Part shown: positions 1 through 10,725 of the stretch, piece after piece
Layout of the letters: each line of letters begins with the position of its first letter
How positions within the stretch are numbered: the first letter of the stretch is position 1
DNA from: Marsupella aquatica
Lineage: Eukaryota; Marchantiophyta
Assembly (NCBI GenBank): GCA_973895155.1
Contig: OZ316892.1
Span: forward strand, 4,402,001-4,466,000
Direction of reading: 5' to 3'
DNA length: 64,000 bases
Translations under genes and position numbers: made by a program
The notes under the pieces: model-generated
The model's database searches: none
The model's input: only the letters and a program-made list of their open reading frames with translations
Told to the model about the DNA's origin: nothing

Positions 1-3
1 AAA

Positions 4-57
4 CTTAACCATGGTTAAGGGGAAATTAACCATGGTTTAGAGCGTCTCCTATATAAA
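4..57 (+). promoter_or_regulatory. TATA promoter with two AACCATGGTT palindromes
   Basis: A perfect 16-bp palindrome, CTTAACCATGGTTAAG, lies at 4-19. A second AACCATGGTT core is at 28-37, followed by a good TATA box, TATATAAA, at 50-57. Transcription to the right would start near 80-90, just before the palindrome cluster described next. The TATA box and palindromes are seen directly. Promoter activity is inferred, and no intact protein gene follows closely. Confidence 0.45.
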
Positions 58-183
58 GAGGAGCGGGCTGCCCATAAAACGTTTACTTTCGCCAGAGCAA
101 ATATCTCCTGACTGAGAGTGAATACCAAACTCCCATCAAGTCTTACATTCCTCCCAAGCGATTCGACTCTTTCTACCGAAAAC

Positions 184-523
184 CCGATAAATTTATCGGA
201 ACAGCCATTCCTGTTCAAGTTCTCCATGTAAGACTAACTAGTCATTTAGTGTAAAATGTCCAGATCCGAGCGGACTGCGATAAATTTATCGCATTCTACA
301 TTCCTGCGTTGCAATCATTTGATCCAGTGTTTAGAGAGGTGTTGCCTTCATTCCGATAAATTTATCGGAGTCTTCATTCCTTTCATGGAAAGAGGAGTAA
401 TTGAGAATCCGATAAATTTATCGGAGTTGTCATTTTTGTGAAAGATTGAATTCAGGGGTTAGGTGTCTGAGGAAGTCATATTTTCAATTCGAATGCGGAG
501 TGCGATAAACTTATCGCATCCTC
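184..523. promoter_or_regulatory. cluster of five 16-bp GATAAATTTATC palindromes
   Basis: Five palindromes occur at 184-199, 277-292, 353-368, 409-424 and 502-517. The first four read SCGATAAATTTATCGS with matched outer bases (CC...GG or GC...GC); the fifth has AAC for AAA. In the first four, exactly six variable bases separate the palindrome from CATT, usually CATTCCT (206, 299, 375, 431). The fifth lacks CATT. Fixed spacing with a variable linker suggests a two-part binding or processing site rather than a simple duplicated sequence. GATAA resembles the plant I-box/GATA core, but the function is unknown. Confidence 0.6.
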
Positions 524-1269
524 TTGTGAGAATAATTTTCCTTTGTTTTGTTTGGAGACTCATCTTCATCTCTGATGTCGCACTGTTGCCGGGTTTAGGA
601 GGCACAACGGAAGGTCGATTGCACTCCGTGGACAATAGGTATTGTGACAAATGGCTGTCTTCCTTGAAAATCGTGTCAAACGTGCATGCCGGTTGTACAA
701 GAGACTCATGCGACTCAAAGTTCTCCCCATCGGTATAGGAGCATTGTGGATGGGTGGTACTGGTCCTGGAGATAGGCAGAATCCTCTCCGCATTGAATTC
801 TGCAGAATGAATGATGCAGGAGTTCCAATTCATTCGAGGTTGATGTTAACGGCGTGTTTACATTCTTTGGAGTTTTCTTGTAACTATTGTTGTCGTCGTC
901 TTGACAACAAGTACCACAAATAGGCTCACTTCTGTTGTAAGATTTGGAACGAAGACCCTTGGGTGAACCTTTCACGATGAGTGTTTTGACCTTTTCATTG
1001 AGGCGCGTCTTGTAAGGACATATTTAAATAAACAAGTCCTACCCTTGCACAGCGAATATAATATGTCACGAGTCCTAATCGTTAAACTGTTGTGCAGGGT
1101 TGGTACTGTGGATGTGTTCGGTTACACCTAGTGATTGAAGATATTTTTATTGGTGGTTTTGGTAGCTCTGCTTCATGGCTGCATCAGAGAATCTAATCGT
1201 TGCAAAGATGGGATCCGTTTTAGCCCACGAGCGTAGGAAATATATTCGAGGAAAAGTGCCCGGTGTGGA

Positions 1270-1698
1270 ATGCGGAAGTTTGTTGAATCTCACATTTGGC
1301 CCCTCCTAGCCTTGTCTTGCACACAAGATGAACACCTTGGCCTTGACCTAAAACTTCTACCAGAAGAACGACTGACTCGAATGAGAACAATCATTTGTCT
1401 TGGAGCCACCTCAAAGAAATGGAACCATCTTGTTGTTGGTACACGATTTTGGGCGCTATTGAAATATGCAGTCCGTGAGATCAATGACATAAACAAAATG
1501 CTCGCAAGCATTCCTAATGCCGACCTTCTCTCAAACATACATATTGCTAGGGTCTTCCAAGAGGAAACTAATTTCCTCCCTCCCATAGATATGCTTGGGT
1601 GCTTTTCGTATGAGCAGTTAGATCAGTTTCGTAGAGTTTGGATAAATCTTGGAGAAAGCGGGAAGCGGACAATTCTTGCATGGCATGGACGAGTCTGA
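1270..1698 (+). CDS. hypothetical protein, weakly F-box-like
   Basis: An ORF of 142 codons from an ATG at 1270. Residues 30-65 contain LPEERL, then a spaced ICL...SKKWNHLV...FWALL pattern. This recalls an F-box helix set (LP.., ..CL..SK.W..LV....W), but the match is by eye and weak. Another ATG at 1175 opens a short frame (MAAS...) that stops at about 1310, overlapping this ORF in a different frame, so the original gene may be frameshifted. It lies between the palindrome cluster and the tandem array, with one palindrome (1724-1739) directly after the stop. No other domain, signal peptide or membrane segment is visible. Confidence 0.3.
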   Translation: MRKFVESHIWPLLALSCTQDEHLGLDLKLLPEERLTRMRTIICLGATSKKWNHLVVGTRFWALLKYAVREINDINKMLASIPNADLLSNIHIARVFQEETNFLPPIDMLGCFSYEQLDQFRRVWINLGESGKRTILAWHGRV

Positions 1699-1723
1699 GT
1701 GGATGAGGTATTGCTGCGAACAT

Positions 1724-1752
1724 CCGATAAATTTATCGCACTCCTCATTCCT
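1724..1752. promoter_or_regulatory. isolated palindrome plus CATTCCT module
   Basis: CCGATAAATTTATCGC at 1724-1739 is followed after exactly six bases by CATTCCT at 1746-1752. It has the same architecture as the 184-431 copies, 1.2 kb away, and lies between the F-box-like ORF and the 72-bp array. Confidence 0.55.
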
Positions 1753-1861
1753 CTAGTCGATTTTGGGTGCTCTTAGGTTTGCTCGAGAAGAGCTTGTAAA
1801 GAAACACTTTGAATGTAATTGACTCTGCCTCCCCTGACTTCGGGTTGTGTGGTTCAGAGTG

Positions 1862-2330
1862 TATTTATCTGAAGTTGGTATTGCAAAAGTGGTTCCTTCA
1901 TATGGAAGTTGCAATTTGAAATTGAAGCGATAAATTTATCTGATGTTGGTATTGCAAAAGTGGTTCCTTCATATGGAAGTTGCAATTTTGAAATTGAAGC
2001 GATAAATTTATCTGATGTTGGTATTGCAAAAGTGGTTCCTTCATATGGAAGTTGCAATTTTGAAATTGAAGCGATAAATTTATCTGATGTTGGTATTGCA
2101 AAAGTGGTTCCTTCATATGGAAGTTGCAATTTGAAATTGAAGCGATAAATTTATCTGATGTTGGTATTGCAAAAGTGGTTCCTTCATATGGAAGTTGCAA
2201 TTTGAAATTGAAGCGATAAATTTATCTGATGTTGGTATTACAAAAGTGGTTCCTTCATATGGAAGTTGCAATTTTGAAATTGAAGCGATAAATTTATCTG
2301 ATGTTGGTATTGCGAAGAGTTTTCTTCATA
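1862..2330 (+). repeat. tandem array of ~71-72 bp units
   Basis: About seven head-to-tail units run from about 1862 to 2330. Each contains GCGATAAATTTATCT, GATGTTGGTATTGC, AAAGTGGTTCCTTCATATGG and a GCAATTTGAAATTG block. Units differ mainly by one T (TTTG or TTTTG), giving 71- and 72-bp lengths. The GATAAATTTATC core is the one seen in the flanking palindromes, but the right arm is TCTG rather than TCGS. Long open frames across the array on both strands are products of the repeat period and are not annotated as genes. Confidence 0.85.
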
Positions 2331-2411
2331 TGGATAGGAATTTTGAAATTTAACCGATGAACCGAAGGATCTTAGTATTGTCGACTAGTATTTTTGTCGC
2401 TCGTAGTTTTT

Positions 2412-2440
2412 GCGATAATTTTATCGGACTGCGCATTGCT
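2412..2440. promoter_or_regulatory. palindrome variant plus CATTGCT module
   Basis: GCGATAATTTTATCGG at 2412-2427, six variable bases, then CATTGCT at 2434-2440, with an ATG at 2450. It carries the AATTTT core shared with the copy at 33,146, so this is a second subtype of the module. No clear protein gene follows. Confidence 0.5.
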
Positions 2441-3159
2441 GTTGAAAGAATGGCATGTTGACTATGGTCACTTGCGGAGGTAACTGGTCAATTGCGGAGG
2501 TAACTGCAAGGTAAGTTTGACAAACCGTGCAGTAATTCTTATCGACTGTGATGTAAAATATTTTTGGTAAATATCCAAAAACTGAGAAAACTGAGATTGG
2601 GTCGGAGCTTTCGTGGCTCAAATCCAGAGTCCGACACAGTTATCGCACTTGGCTCGAAACGTGGATATGGATTTATAGATAAGACCTTTCATATATCTTC
2701 GGAGAGCGTGAATATGAGGTTGAGGAGAAAGTTTTTCGAATCTAATTGTTCCTTGATAATATGAATGTTTGTTAGCATGAATTTCATTGGTTTTGATCAT
2801 TATTAAATTTGCTGTTTCAATCCGAACTCCGATACGAATTACATTATTTCCCCAAAAACGTGTTTTTGATGAAAAAAACTGCCGATTTCACGAGATTTGG
2901 CGGAAAATGAAAATACACTTCTCGTTTAGAGGAAATAGTTCTCGTTCAGTCCGAAATCGTGTTTGACCATGATGTCCTGATGTTATTATCCTTTCTTCCT
3001 CGGTTGAACATAAACGTTGGTATTCCCTAATTAAAAATTAGTTCAACAAATGTTATCTCGACTCTTTGATCCTTGTTGGGAGTCCTCTCACAAAGCCTGG
3101 CTTCCCTCCAGATGTGGGTATCGGAGGTAAAGGATTCACAACAGAAATCATCCCACAAC
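2441..3159. other. intergenic, no gene seen
   Basis: Only short unsupported ORFs. A small duplication (GGTCACTTGCGGAGGTAACT and a near copy) lies at 2465-2505. The last part should hold the promoter and 5' leader of the aminoacylase-like gene, but I see no convincing TATA box. Confidence 0.4.
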
Positions 3160-6100
3160 ATGCGAGGGAGAAAAGGCAGATCTATCTTTCACCCTTTACT
3201 CTTGTCTGCACTGCTTCTGCTCTTCTCAGGACTGGTCGCCCATGCCTCCGAATCTCTGGAGGAAAACAAATCGGTGAAGAGATTTCGAGAGTACTTACGG
3301 ATCCCCACAGTGCACCCAGAACCCCACTATGAGGTGGCCATAGACTGGCTGCTTGCCCAAGCAGATGAAATCGGTCTTCCAGCAACAGTAATTGAGCTGG
3401 TACCCAAGAAGCCCATCCTATACATAACATGGCAGGGGACCAATCCCTCGTTGCCATCCATTTTGCTCAATTCACATATGGATGTTGTCCCTATTGAGAA
3501 GGACAAGTGGAAGTACGACCCTTTTGAGGCCTGCATGGAGGAGAGCGGGGACATTTATGCTCGAGGCTCACAAGATGATAAGGTGGTGGGAATTCAACAC
3601 TTAGAAGCTATCAGAAGATTGAGAACTCAAGGCTACACTCTAGTGAGAACCATCCGTGTGATCTTTGTCCCAGATGAAGAAATCGGAAGTGCAGATGGGT
3701 GGGGGACATTCATAGATTCGGAGCAATTCTTGGAGCTGAACGTTGGGGTGATGTTGGATGAAGGGCGGGTGTCAGACAATAATTCTTCTTATGACGTAGG
3801 ACATGCTGAGAAATCTCCATGGTGGCTCATAATCGAGGCGGTGGGGGAGCCAGCACACGGGTCCATCTTGAGTGACAACACTGCAATGGAGAATCTATAG
3901 AAGAGCTATGAGTCTATTTCTCGGTTCAGAGACTCCCAATTCAACCTGGTCAAGGCAGGACTTGCAGAATAGACAGATATTGTGTCGATCAATGGAGCTT
4001 ATTTGAAAGCTGGTACTCCTTCTGGTGATGTACGTGCATTCAAATCTCGGTTTTTGTCTTTGGGCATTCAGCTTTTGAAATTGCTGAATGTAATCATCAT
4101 ATACATTTTGTTGTCCTTAACAATCCGGAACGTCATAAGTTCCTCTACTTTTGAAAAGTCCAACGTAATTACTAAACTTCGTTGCTCGTTCAATGTGAAA
4201 TGCAATTATTTCTTTTATCTTAAAATCAAAGCACGATGGCTGGAAACTGTTAATGGCTGTTGCTCTTCGGAGCAGTGTCCAGTTGAAAGGTGCCCAATGG
4301 TCATGCTTGCATTCTTTCATTACAATGCAACCACATCCGGCATTGTAGACCGCAAAAGCCAGGGTGGGCTGACGCTATGTTCCTTACCATAAACAGCTCA
4401 TGTTGCCATATAGGGATTCGCAATGAACGTTCAACCGTCAGAAGCGGAGGCAGGATTTGATATTCGAGTTCCACCGATTGCTGGAATTGGTGCATACCTT
4501 GACAAGCGCATTGCTGAAGAGTGGGCACCTGCATGTCGCAACTTGACTTACTATGTAAGTGATGAAAAAATGAGGAATATCTTAATCACTTTAATCTGGA
4601 AGCACTAGAAATTGAGCATACGTAAACTACACCGACGTGTCCTCGTAACGTCCAACCCTTGTTGTTCTATATTCATCGCCTGTCTTTTCCCTCTATTACT
4701 CTTGTCAGTGGACTCGTTCCTTTCCGGTAAAGATCAGGTATGTTAAAGAACTTAATTTGAGCATTCCCCAAAGCGGGAAAGCGATTTAGAGCTAAATCTG
4801 TTGGGTCTCCATAAAGTTAGCATGTTTCTCTTACTAGTTTGCTTCACTCTTTCTGGCCCACTTTGTACGTCCTACCCTTTGTCCCAGTTCAAGCTTTTAA
4901 GTCAATTCATCACCTTTTCACTCTTGCATGGTCATATGTTCTCTATCTTCTTTGGTAAATTGTGTCACATCAAGTTGCTCAGCATCTTCATTATAGCCTT
5001 ATCATGGCAGAAAGCATGCCTGGCCTGCCAGATCCTTTGCAGCTTAATCGAATGTCTTCAGGGGTATTTCCTATACAACCAGTCATTATCTTGGCAGAAA
5101 GCTTCTCTCGCCTTCCAGATCTTTTTGAGCTTTGCCGATTTTTCTATAGGGGTATTTCCGATATAACCAGTCGTAGAGTGTAAGTCCTGGTTCATAATGC
5201 GAACCATGTATTTCTATGTTACTATCAGTTCTAGCATCTGAGATGCTGTTCTTTTAGTCGTTCGACTAGAAGTGATGTCCCTTGTTTGTGGCTCCTAGTG
5301 CCGACCAGACGATCTTTCTGCACCCTCTATTTTCTGTTATTCAAATGTTAATCTGGATTATGGTGAAGAAGTCCTGATGTTTGTGCCACTTGTTGCATTG
5401 AGTGAGTCACCTGGACGAAGTATGGACAAAGCCTGACCTAGGCGTTATGTAAACCCAACAAATGCCATGTTGTGAATAAGCAAATCAACCTCCGAGCGTC
5501 AGTATTGGAGACTCTCTGACGCTGACTCTTAGGTAGTTGTTGTTCATTTTTCATATTGCAGTTTAAGGTGAAGGTTGAGACTGAGAACGGTGAACGGTGA
5601 ACCTCCAATAACTGTAGCAGATGACTCCAATCCATGGTGGGCTCTCATTGGCACGGCAGTGTCGATGTTTGATACCACAATTTTTGCAAGTGTTGCTACT
5701 GGCGCGACAGATTCTCGGTTTGTGAGAATGAAAGGAATACCTTCGTTCGGGTTCACTCCAGTACATAATTTTCCCTTTCTTATGCATGCTCACAACGAGG
5801 TATTCTTCTCGGCAAGACCTCTGAGCCACTTTCTGAAATAATGTGAATTCTTGTATCATTGAATTTCCAACCACTAAGAAGGTCAATGTATTTCGAGCTA
5901 AGTTTCTCTGTTCAAGTGGCCGTTTTGTGAAGTGTTACACTTCCGTCCACCTGATGACAAAAGAAACAAAAGAATATGATTTATCGAGTTATTTTGCCCA
6001 GTGAAATTTCTAATAAACATTGAAACCTGGAAATGTTATGATGTATTCCACCGTAGCTTGTAAACAAACCAAAAAGAAAGTTCAGTTGCGTTCGATGTTG

Positions 6101-6385
6101 ATATAAATTCCGAGAGTAGAGTAGCGTGTGAATTGAACTGACAACCTGGAGCAATCAGATGACTGGTTTTGTCATTGTTGGGTGTATTGAAAGTTCCCTC
6201 AGTCAAAGTTGAAACAACTCAGATCTTGTACTTGTGTTCTTCTGTTGCAGTTTATGAATGCTTGGGAATTTCTCAAGGGAATAACTGTTTTTGAACAAGT
6301 CATCCAGTTCTATGGAAACTACACCGGTGAATTGCAAGTGGGCGGTGATGATTTCAGCCAAACAGCAGAGCATTTGAAAATTTGA
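3160..6385 (+). pseudogene. ACY1: aminoacylase-1 (M20 family) pseudogene, four exons
   Basis: Aminoacylase-1 is a zinc enzyme that hydrolyses N-acyl amino acids. The product starts with a hydrophobic signal-like segment (residues 10-33), then M20 motifs: SHMDVVP (metal His), ARGSQDDK (bridging Asp), PDEEIG (catalytic Glu pair) and HAHNE near the end. Exons by splice sites and family alignment: 3160-4029 (donor gtacgt), 4414-4554 (gtaagt), 5562-5799 (gtattc), 6251-6385. Lesions: TAG at 3898-3900 and TAG at 3970-3972, both inside otherwise conserved sequence, and a 7-bp tandem duplication (CGGTGAA twice, 5588-5601) that shifts exon 3. Ignoring one copy of the duplication, the frame runs through DDSNPWW, FGFTP and HAHNE to the final exon. 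Splice sites are preserved, so this is a decayed gene, not a processed copy. Confidence 0.88.
5000..5172 (+). repeat. two ~85-bp tandem copies in intron 2
   Basis: Inside the second intron of the aminoacylase-like pseudogene, a segment with TGGCAGAAAGC, CCAGATC and GGGGTATTTCC is present twice with moderate divergence (about 5000-5080 and 5085-5165). It creates overlapping ORFs that are not genes. Confidence 0.6.
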
Positions 6386-6807
6386 AGCTGGTCCAACGTC
6401 CTCGGTGGCAAAGTTTCAGAACCTCCTTCTAAACGATTCATGTAGACGATCAAAGGTACTCGTGTTTTGAAGATGTAGCTGACAACGTTATAAGTAAATT
6501 TTATCAGTCGGCCAGGCGCAGTTGGAATGATCCAACAGTGTGCAGCAGACATAAAATTGTGCATGCTTCCTGGAGTGATTACAGAGGACACCTCTTAGGG
6601 TCGTATTAGAAGTTCTCAAGAAGTCTCAATTAGAAGTTCCTTAGGGCCCATCTTTCTAGTAGCGGGAGCACTTAGTTACTTTTTGGGTAGATAACCCAAA
6701 GACCCGCCTGCATCTCGCTTTTTGAGAGTGTCGATTTGCATTGCTAACCTTTCAACAAGGCTGAAAAATGATGTAATCAAGATGAGGTGAAATACTATTA
6801 CGCTTGT
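6386..6807. other. intergenic, no gene seen
   Basis: Begins with the presumed 3' UTR of the aminoacylase-like pseudogene. Apart from a short AGAAGTTC repeat near 6610-6645 I see nothing recognisable. Confidence 0.4.
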
Positions 6808-7112
6808 AATAGTTGTGCTTTCGAGACATGAAGCATTTCTTTGTAAAAGTCTATTGGAATTGGGAAATAGGATTGAGCCAACACAGACTCTCCAAGAAGT
6901 ACCCTACTCCGGAAGAAAATGCGCAAGGGCAATACTTGGTTCTCGGAAAATGCCGTTTGTGACAGTGGTGCTTTCAAGACATGAAGCAGTTCTTTGTAAA
7001 GGTCTCTTGGAATTGGGAAAGAGGATTGAGCCAACACATAGACTATCCAAGAAGTACCCTACTCCGGAAGAAAATGCGCAAGAGCAACACATGGTTCTCA
7101 GAAAATCCCGCT
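6808..7112 (+). repeat. 153-bp tandem duplication
   Basis: Two head-to-tail copies, about 6810-6962 and 6963-7112, share GTGCTTTC-GACATGAAGC, CTTGGAATTGGGAAA and TACCCTACTCCGGAAGAAAA. The period is 153 bp, a multiple of three, so one frame is open across both copies, but I do not recognise the peptide. It is probably a local duplication rather than a coding repeat. Confidence 0.75.
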
Positions 7113-8324
7113 CTTTCCAAGAAGCTATACAGCAATGCTGATCTGATCTCTTTTGAGGTATTTAATTTTTATTTGGATTGATCTTTATTTTCTTGCACAT
7201 ATTCTTTATAGTAGTTCTTCGCACAGGTTTGACAATGACAAATTAGTTGGAAATTTTGCAAATTCAAAATCGTTTCTGCTCATTCTATTCAACAAGAGCA
7301 TCCATAGACGCCTGGAATTGCCCATAGAGGCAGTAAGAAATGCCGAAAGCAATGTGTGGAAAAGATCGTGCATTTGGAAGTTTTGGCTTGGTGTGTTCCT
7401 TACACTACCAACCATCTGCCATGTCTTGTGTTCGAGAGTGTCTACAATACGAGTGAGTAATGAAGTTGAGGATAAGGGGAATGAAGTTGAGGATAAGGGA
7501 CAAATGTGTACGACCCTTCAAGAACAAGGGAAAATTTGTACTTTGGATGCAAAATTGTTATCTAAATAGTGCTTCTATTCTCTGTCCCATGGCTTTCGAA
7601 GAATGCAATGAGATGGTTGTGGCTCCTTCTGTCGTATATTCTAATGGTTCTCCCTCACAAGTTGAAAGCAAAAATTTTATCCCCCTCATTTTGCTGTGCG
7701 CGCTGCAAGTTAGACTTTCTGCAACTAGAGCTTTTTGTTGGAGCTCTTGCTCACTTGTGATTCCTGTCAGGGTCTGCGCTCTTGCATTGAGCCTGGCTTC
7801 TAATTCTATCTGCAAATCATTTGCCCTATTGCATTTTCCTTAGTCCCATTTGAATAAAATGGATGTAGGATATGATTAAGGTGTAATTTACCGGAGGGAC
7901 CATGAAATTGAAAAATACACCATTGACCCCATCTAGACTGCCTTTGCACTTGTTGGATCTTGTCTGCAATATTTTCCTTCTCATGTTGAGTCTATTTTCC
8001 CAATATTCTTCTGTTCTTTGTTTTATATGTCTGAAAAGCCGTTTGCCTCATTTTATCATGCCTAAAAGCCAATTGCAAGTTTTGTACAACTCATGTTCAC
8101 AAAGGCTACCCATTCCAAGTGGGCACTGGCAAAGGGTTATGGGCAATGCATTTCTGGTCTGTTCAAGATTATTCTTATATAAAGCTATGCCTTAGGGACT
8201 CCATTCCCAACAACCTGGTAAGGTCTCATCAAAATATTCAAGTCAATTCAGTTCCTCAGTGGGACAGCTGATGTGAGAAAGAGTGCTTTGATCTCATTTG
8301 TTTTCTTTGCTTCTAATTGCGAGA
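7113..8324. other. intergenic, no supported gene
   Basis: AT-rich with short ORFs on both strands. A perfect 21-bp direct duplication (starting AATGAAGTTGAGG) lies at about 7459-7500. The minus-strand ORF 7558-7815 has a charged, coiled-coil-like start but no recognisable domain. Confidence 0.35.
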
Positions 8325-8408
8325 GTTGCAAATGCAGGTTACTTTTAAGTGAATTGCAGTTCCTGTGAACCCTATCCAATTCTTTTGGGGGCCAGAGTCA
8401 CCCCTATC
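8325..8408 (+). repeat. dispersed ~80-bp repeat, copy 1
   Basis: Matches 10646-10725 in the same orientation: TGCAGGTTAC, GCAGTTCCTGT, CCTATCCAATTCT and GGGGGCC-GAGTCACCCCT are shared in order. Probably the end of an old transposon family. Confidence 0.6.
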
Positions 8409-8813
8409 CCCCCCCACTTTTTTGAAACAAAAGTCCCAAGCTAAACTGAGAATTGAGATGTCATTGTTCTTTTATGTGCCCGTTTATGTGTCCCTTTGAG
8501 TTGCATGTTAGCTTAGGGTGAAGAGACACACCTCTCCACCTGAAAAGTCCTAAAGTAAGCCTAAAATTAGAAACTAATAAATGGTGGTCCTTTGAAAGAC
8601 ATTAACCGTGTCTTGACTAAAACGTAATACTAAACCCGTGAAGAGTGAAATTAGGATTATAAGAGATGCCTCTTACAAAGTAAAACTGGTTTGAAATAGA
8701 TGTGTTTTTTAAGAACTTTATTTTCTTGAATATACTTTGTGGAAAGGCATCTTTGTTAGATTTCATCAATTGGAGTTTATTTTGAAATTTTTCAAAATTT
8801 TAACAGCGAAAAG

Positions 8814-9265
8814 ACGACGCTTTGTGAAGCGTCCATCCTAACTACCCCGCTCTAAGAAACTCTAACTCCAGAAGCGAGTAAATCCACGATGCTTTGTGAA
8901 GCGTCCATCACAATACAGACGCTTTGAGAAGCGTTCGCAATCCGAAGTTAAGAAGATAGGCCCGACACTTTGTGAAGCGTCCACATGAGAAGCAACACCT
9001 TGTGAAGCATCCATCCGTGTTTGAAAGACAAAAGAAGATGCGACACTTTCGGGAGCGTCCGCCAAGTATCAACGCTTTATATAGCGTCCACCCGAGTATT
9101 GGCGCTACTAAAGCGTCCAATAGGCCTGGCATTTTTCAAAACGTCCACCACAAAGGCAGAAGACAAGACGCTTCTATGAGATTTCCAATGACGCTTTATG
9201 ACTTCAGCGTCCACAAGGTCCCTTGTACTTTTGGACACTTTGTGTAGCATCCACCAAGTTCCAAC
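8814..9265 (+). repeat. degenerate minisatellite of short palindromes (ACGCTTTGTGAAGCGT)
   Basis: At least eleven copies of a small inverted repeat followed by CCA, consensus GACGCTTTGTGAAGCGTCCA, start near 8816, 8889, 8920, 8968, 8994, 9040, 9069, 9101, 9130, 9190 and 9232. Spacing is about 26-70 bp and the intervening bases are mostly unrelated. An outlying copy lies at 9480-9503. The arms ACGCTT/AAGCGT pair, with changes in many copies. The layout of palindromes separated by unique sequence is unusual for a simple satellite. Confidence 0.75.
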
Positions 9266-9503
9266 ACTTGGAATATTTTCTGGTTTTCCACTTTTTATAA
9301 CATTGCGATACTTTTGTCGATTTATTTGAGGCACTTAGAAGTCTCAGAAAAATTTGAAACTTTGCTAGCATAAAGATTATATGTAGTAGAGCACCCAGAG
9401 AAGTTTCACTTCATTCCGACTTTTAGTTTAGAAGGTAAAATTAGGACAAAGTCACTATTTATTAGTTTTACCAAAAACATTGACGCTTTGAGAAGTGTCC
9501 ACT

Positions 9504-10645
9504 GCATTTATGGAGTTTCCAGCGGCATCCGTTTTTGACACTTTACTGTCTTTCCTTCTTTTCAAGGATTATCTTTTTAGTTGTTCATGATCAAGGTGCG
9601 AAGAGGCATGTCTCTTTAGTTCCTTCTTGTGCTAGAATTCTAAATCCTATAAGACCCCTTAGATTACCTGTTTTAGGGGGGGACAAACCTTTATTCAGTA
9701 ATCAGAATTCTAAATAGGTTCCACCTTCCATTTTAACAAGAAGGTCTTGTATGGAAGAAAAACATGTGTTTATAAATTTGTGACGGATTTTGGAAGATTC
9801 TTGTTGGTGCCTGATTTCCTATCACAAACTTGAGAGATTAGGCTATGTAAGCTAGGATTGCTTGTGAGTAAGAATTGCTAGCTAGTATCACATGGATGAA
9901 TATTGATAAGGAGCAAGATTCCATTTTCAGAGTATTGAGTACCGTTGCTTTGTTCTGGAATAAGCCGTTTGATTTGAATTGCGTGTCGCTGATAGTTGAA
10001 CCATGTTGACGGCATTGTAAGGTTTATCTTTGCATTTGTAACCAGAAATCTACTATGGGTTTGGTGAGCATTCATTTTTTCTAAGAAATATTTTTATGGT
10101 GTTGAAGATGAGTAGTTGAGGAAAGATTTGCTACAAACTCTTAACATCACAAGACCAGATTCCTTGCTGAAGGAGTGGCAATGAAGTTTTAACATATGTC
10201 AAACCTCAATTCTAAAAGCTTCTTTCTAAACCATGACTTTGAAGTTCTTTTTCTCTTTCATGCATTTTATAATTTTGTTACCTTTTTGTGGAGAGTTTCT
10301 AGAGTGAGACCTTAAATCACTCAAAATTAGTCAATCTTATATTCCTTTTGTTCTTAAAGGGACCAAATTCTGAGTTTATTTAAGGTTAAATGTTACTTTG
10401 TGTTCTTTCGGCCATACAACATACTTTTCTATTAAGGGCTTTCTTCTACTTGTGTCAGGCCCATCCAAGGGTGGACCCTATTCCTCTAATAGCTCATCCC
10501 AGAGTGCAAGAAGTAGATAATGAAGAAAACTCTTCTGAACCCAAATGTAGGAGAAAAAGGAAGGAAAACAATGAAGGTCAGAAACAGTCCAATTAAACAA
10601 TTTGACTTTGAGTTTGACTAGAGGAAGGATTTCATTGTGAGATTT
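9504..10645. other. intergenic, no gene seen
   Basis: AT-rich sequence with short ORFs only. I see no domain-bearing reading frame, RNA gene or clear repeat here. Confidence 0.4.
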
Positions 10646-10725
10646 GCATATGCAGGTTACATTTAAGTGAAAGGCAGTTCCTGTCCAACCTATCCAATTC
10701 TGTTGGGGGCCGGAGTCACCCCTTT
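10646..10725 (+). repeat. dispersed ~80-bp repeat, copy 2
   Basis: Second copy of the 8325-8408 segment, same orientation, about 2.3 kb away. Confidence 0.6.

Noticed and set aside
1854-2200. Minus- and plus-strand ORFs with a 24-residue repeated peptide
   Set aside because: They follow from the 72-bp period of a tandem array and vanish where a unit is 71 bp.
7558-7815. 85-codon minus-strand ORF with a charged start
   Set aside because: Short, no homology recognised, and the other strand is equally open.
8814-9265. CRISPR-like layout of short palindromes and unique spacers
   Set aside because: This is a plant nuclear sequence; repeats are degenerate, spacing is irregular and no cas genes exist. 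Kept only as an unusual repeat.
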